From positions 62,001 to 126,000 of the forward strand of contig VXBM01000199.1 in the NCBI GenBank assembly GCA_013400155.1: a stretch of DNA of 64,000 bases. The letters run 5' to 3'. The notes beneath the pieces were generated by a model, which was not told the origin of the DNA, ran no database searches, and saw nothing but the letters and a program-made list of their open reading frames with translations. This document shows positions 62,313 through 64,000 of the stretch, piece by piece. Source of the stretch: Helopsaltes ochotensis. Lineage: Eukaryota > Chordata > Aves > Passeriformes > Locustellidae. Numbering within the stretch: position 1 is the stretch's first letter; each line of letters begins with the position of its first letter. A program made the position numbers and the translations under genes.

Positions 62313-64000
62313 GTGAAAAATGGACACTTAGATCTTACGTTTAGGTAATTCACATGATGATTTTCTATAATTCACATGTTGTTTTGGAGTAATGTAAAGT
62401 AAATAACAATGTAAAAACTGAGCATCAACTCCTACAAACATCATTGTGATACTCATTATTGCCATGCTGATTGCTGATTTCATCATCTCATTTTCCTGGG
62501 CTTCCAGCTGCATTGGATTCATTTGAATATCATCAAGAATTAGTGCTCATAAAACACAACAGGCCCTTTTGAACTGGGCATGGATCAGCTGCATCGCAAG
62601 GGTGAATGTGGCTGCTTTTATTAGTCTTTTAACATGGCATGCAACTGCTTCTCCTGGAAAACTACTCTGAAAACTACTGTGATTAGCTGCCCAAAAATAC
62701 CACTGAAACCCTGGAGATTAATTGTATGTTCAGGTTGTGACACTTTAAACTTTAGAGGCAGATATTTCAAAATCCTAGAAAAAATTATTCAAAGGCATGA
62801 ATGATTACTAGTCCTGAGAAGAGACGGGAGAAAGGATTCAAAATGCTCAAGAATGCAGATCTGAGAGTGTTTGAGGTCATGTTGTAATCATAGAATCCAT
62901 AAAATATTGGCAAAATCACTAAAATAAACCAAATTGCAACACTTAAAAGAGTTCTGACTCTGTAGTTACTGGCTTGAGATACACCATCCTGCATCCTGTG
63001 CATGCTGCTCAACATGATCAGCACACCTCTTCAGAAGTTCTGACAGTCAGTTCCCTTCAGTGGTCCTGAAGTTTCATGTGGTTTTCTCAATCTTTGTCTG
63101 GTGATTGTAAAGAAAAATTTGAAAAATTGTGTTGTATTTGTGTTTCAAATATTTCATATTGGTACTTAAACTGTCTGAATAAATACAATAAAATTGGAAA
63201 CATTCAAAATAAAAAAATTGATGAAACCTCCATTCTGTAAGTCACTCAACTGGCCATTCTAGGAAATACTATTTAAGAGATGTTTTTGAATGCTACTGAG
63301 GATTTGTTGCTAGACAGGTTCTTTTTTTTTCTGAGGCAAGACTGACTGATTTTTTTTTTTGGTCTATTTTCTAGGTAAAAGCTACATTTGACATATTATG
63401 CTCATCATGCCTTAGGCTGTAAGGTACACTAAATATTATCCAAGCAATAAAAAACAATCAAGAGTCAGGGACCTGATAAGAAAATAGCAGAAAGAGAAGG
63501 CCAGTTTTGCAGATCACACTGCACGTTGAAGTGTTGGAACTTTGAAAATTTAATCAAGTAAAATCTACAGCTGCAACATAGAATAGCCTGGGTGGAGGGG
63601 AGATGAACACAGCTCAGAGTAGAACCCATCCTATAGCAAGTGCCAAGCAACCTTGCAGAACAAACCCCTGGTTAAGCTCAATAACACAAGACTGTAGTTG
63701 CAATCAAATTTTAAAGTGAACAGTCCAAGCTGTTATGAGAGAGAGAGGGTAGAAGACCATTTAACAGCTTTTCCCAACTCTTAATGTGTAGGAATCGTCA
63801 ATATTAAAGTATAGCAAAGCAGCACCGTTGTAAGGGCCTGATTAGGAAAATGAAATAAACTACTGTAACAAACAATAAGGATATGGAAATTTAGGCAATT
63901 AACAGTCCCATTATCCGCCAGGGGGAGGTGCAGAGGCAGTGAGAGCCCTGCTATGTCCACAATGCCTGCATCACCTAAGGAGATTCTGAGGAATGTGAGA

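Larger units (their letters stand above)
59134..64000. other. Noncoding stretch, no gene seen
   Basis: No gene is recognisable. The first 200 bases after the telomeric array are GC-richer than their surroundings. There is an imperfect hairpin at 61369-61404, a 16-base A run at 62297-62312, and T runs near 63323 and 63351. Open frames of up to about 101 codons (61460-61765, minus) show no domains. Confidence 0.55.

Noticed and set aside
62888..62915. Possible minus-strand CR1 end ('atcatagaatccataaaata')
   Set aside because: Only about ten bases resemble the CR1 terminus and the rest does not follow.
1..64000. CRISPR arrays, operons, toxin-antitoxin or other prokaryotic systems
   Set aside because: No regularly spaced direct repeats with unique spacers and no clustered long frames exist. 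The sequence is vertebrate in character.
1..64000. tRNA, rRNA or snRNA genes
   Set aside because: No A/B-box pair in a cloverleaf context, no 5S-like or U-snRNA-like segment was noticed by eye. A covariance-model search would be needed to exclude them.

Overview
The window looks like avian nuclear DNA, most likely from a neoavian bird. I reach this from the repeats: several chicken-repeat-1 (CR1) LINE copies with typical CR1 3' ends, and four endogenous-retrovirus LTRs whose layouts I recognise from bird genomes. There is no prokaryotic gene organisation. The sequence is AT-rich, no reading frame exceeds 146 codons, and the longer frames either lie in repeats or look like chance. I found no protein-coding exon, rRNA, tRNA, CpG island or CRISPR array. 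The window therefore fits a gene desert or the inside of a very large intron. Short exons, lncRNA exons and enhancers cannot be excluded by eye.

Layout. 1-3189: AT-rich unsequenced-function DNA with an (ATTT)n run. 3190-3246: a CR1 3' tail. 3559-3790: an A/C-rich low-complexity tract. 3882-4278: a degraded minus-strand LTR without its TATA region. 4279-15732: unique DNA with microsatellites and a homeodomain/POU-motif-rich stretch near 13.1-13.4 kb. 15733-17915: the longest CR1 copy (minus, about 2.2 kb), which keeps the reverse-transcriptase FADD codons. 18395-18800 and 20160-20700: two compositionally distinct blocks that I could not classify. 24.2-24.4 kb: an RFX X-box-like site in a conserved-looking AT-rich stretch. 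25074-25147: a 31-bp tandem duplication. 28870-28903: a perfect 15-bp hairpin. 31631-31692: A50 followed by a GA run.

34266-34709: a complete solo LTR with matching inverted termini and a 4-bp AAAC duplication. 37690-38601: a decayed minus-strand CR1. 43934-44746: a second near-complete solo LTR (minus) with TATA box and poly(A) signals. 46000-46250: a GC-rich block ending in an A-rich tail. 47832-48610: a CR1 of another subfamily (minus) whose C-terminal reading frame is still readable. 48690-49000: a truncated LTR next to it. 51299-51376: a 16-bp tandem repeat, followed by an ancient CR1 3' end at about 51480-51671. 56232-57148: a plus-strand CR1 with an internal 13-bp triplication. 59080-59133: a short interstitial telomeric (CCCTAA)n array.

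No set of genes works together here. The history is one of successive retrotransposon insertion and decay, microsatellite growth, and probably one telomere-repeat insertion. The observations I rate highest are the interstitial telomeric array, the two intact-ended solo LTRs, the perfect hairpin, and the candidate conserved noncoding stretches.
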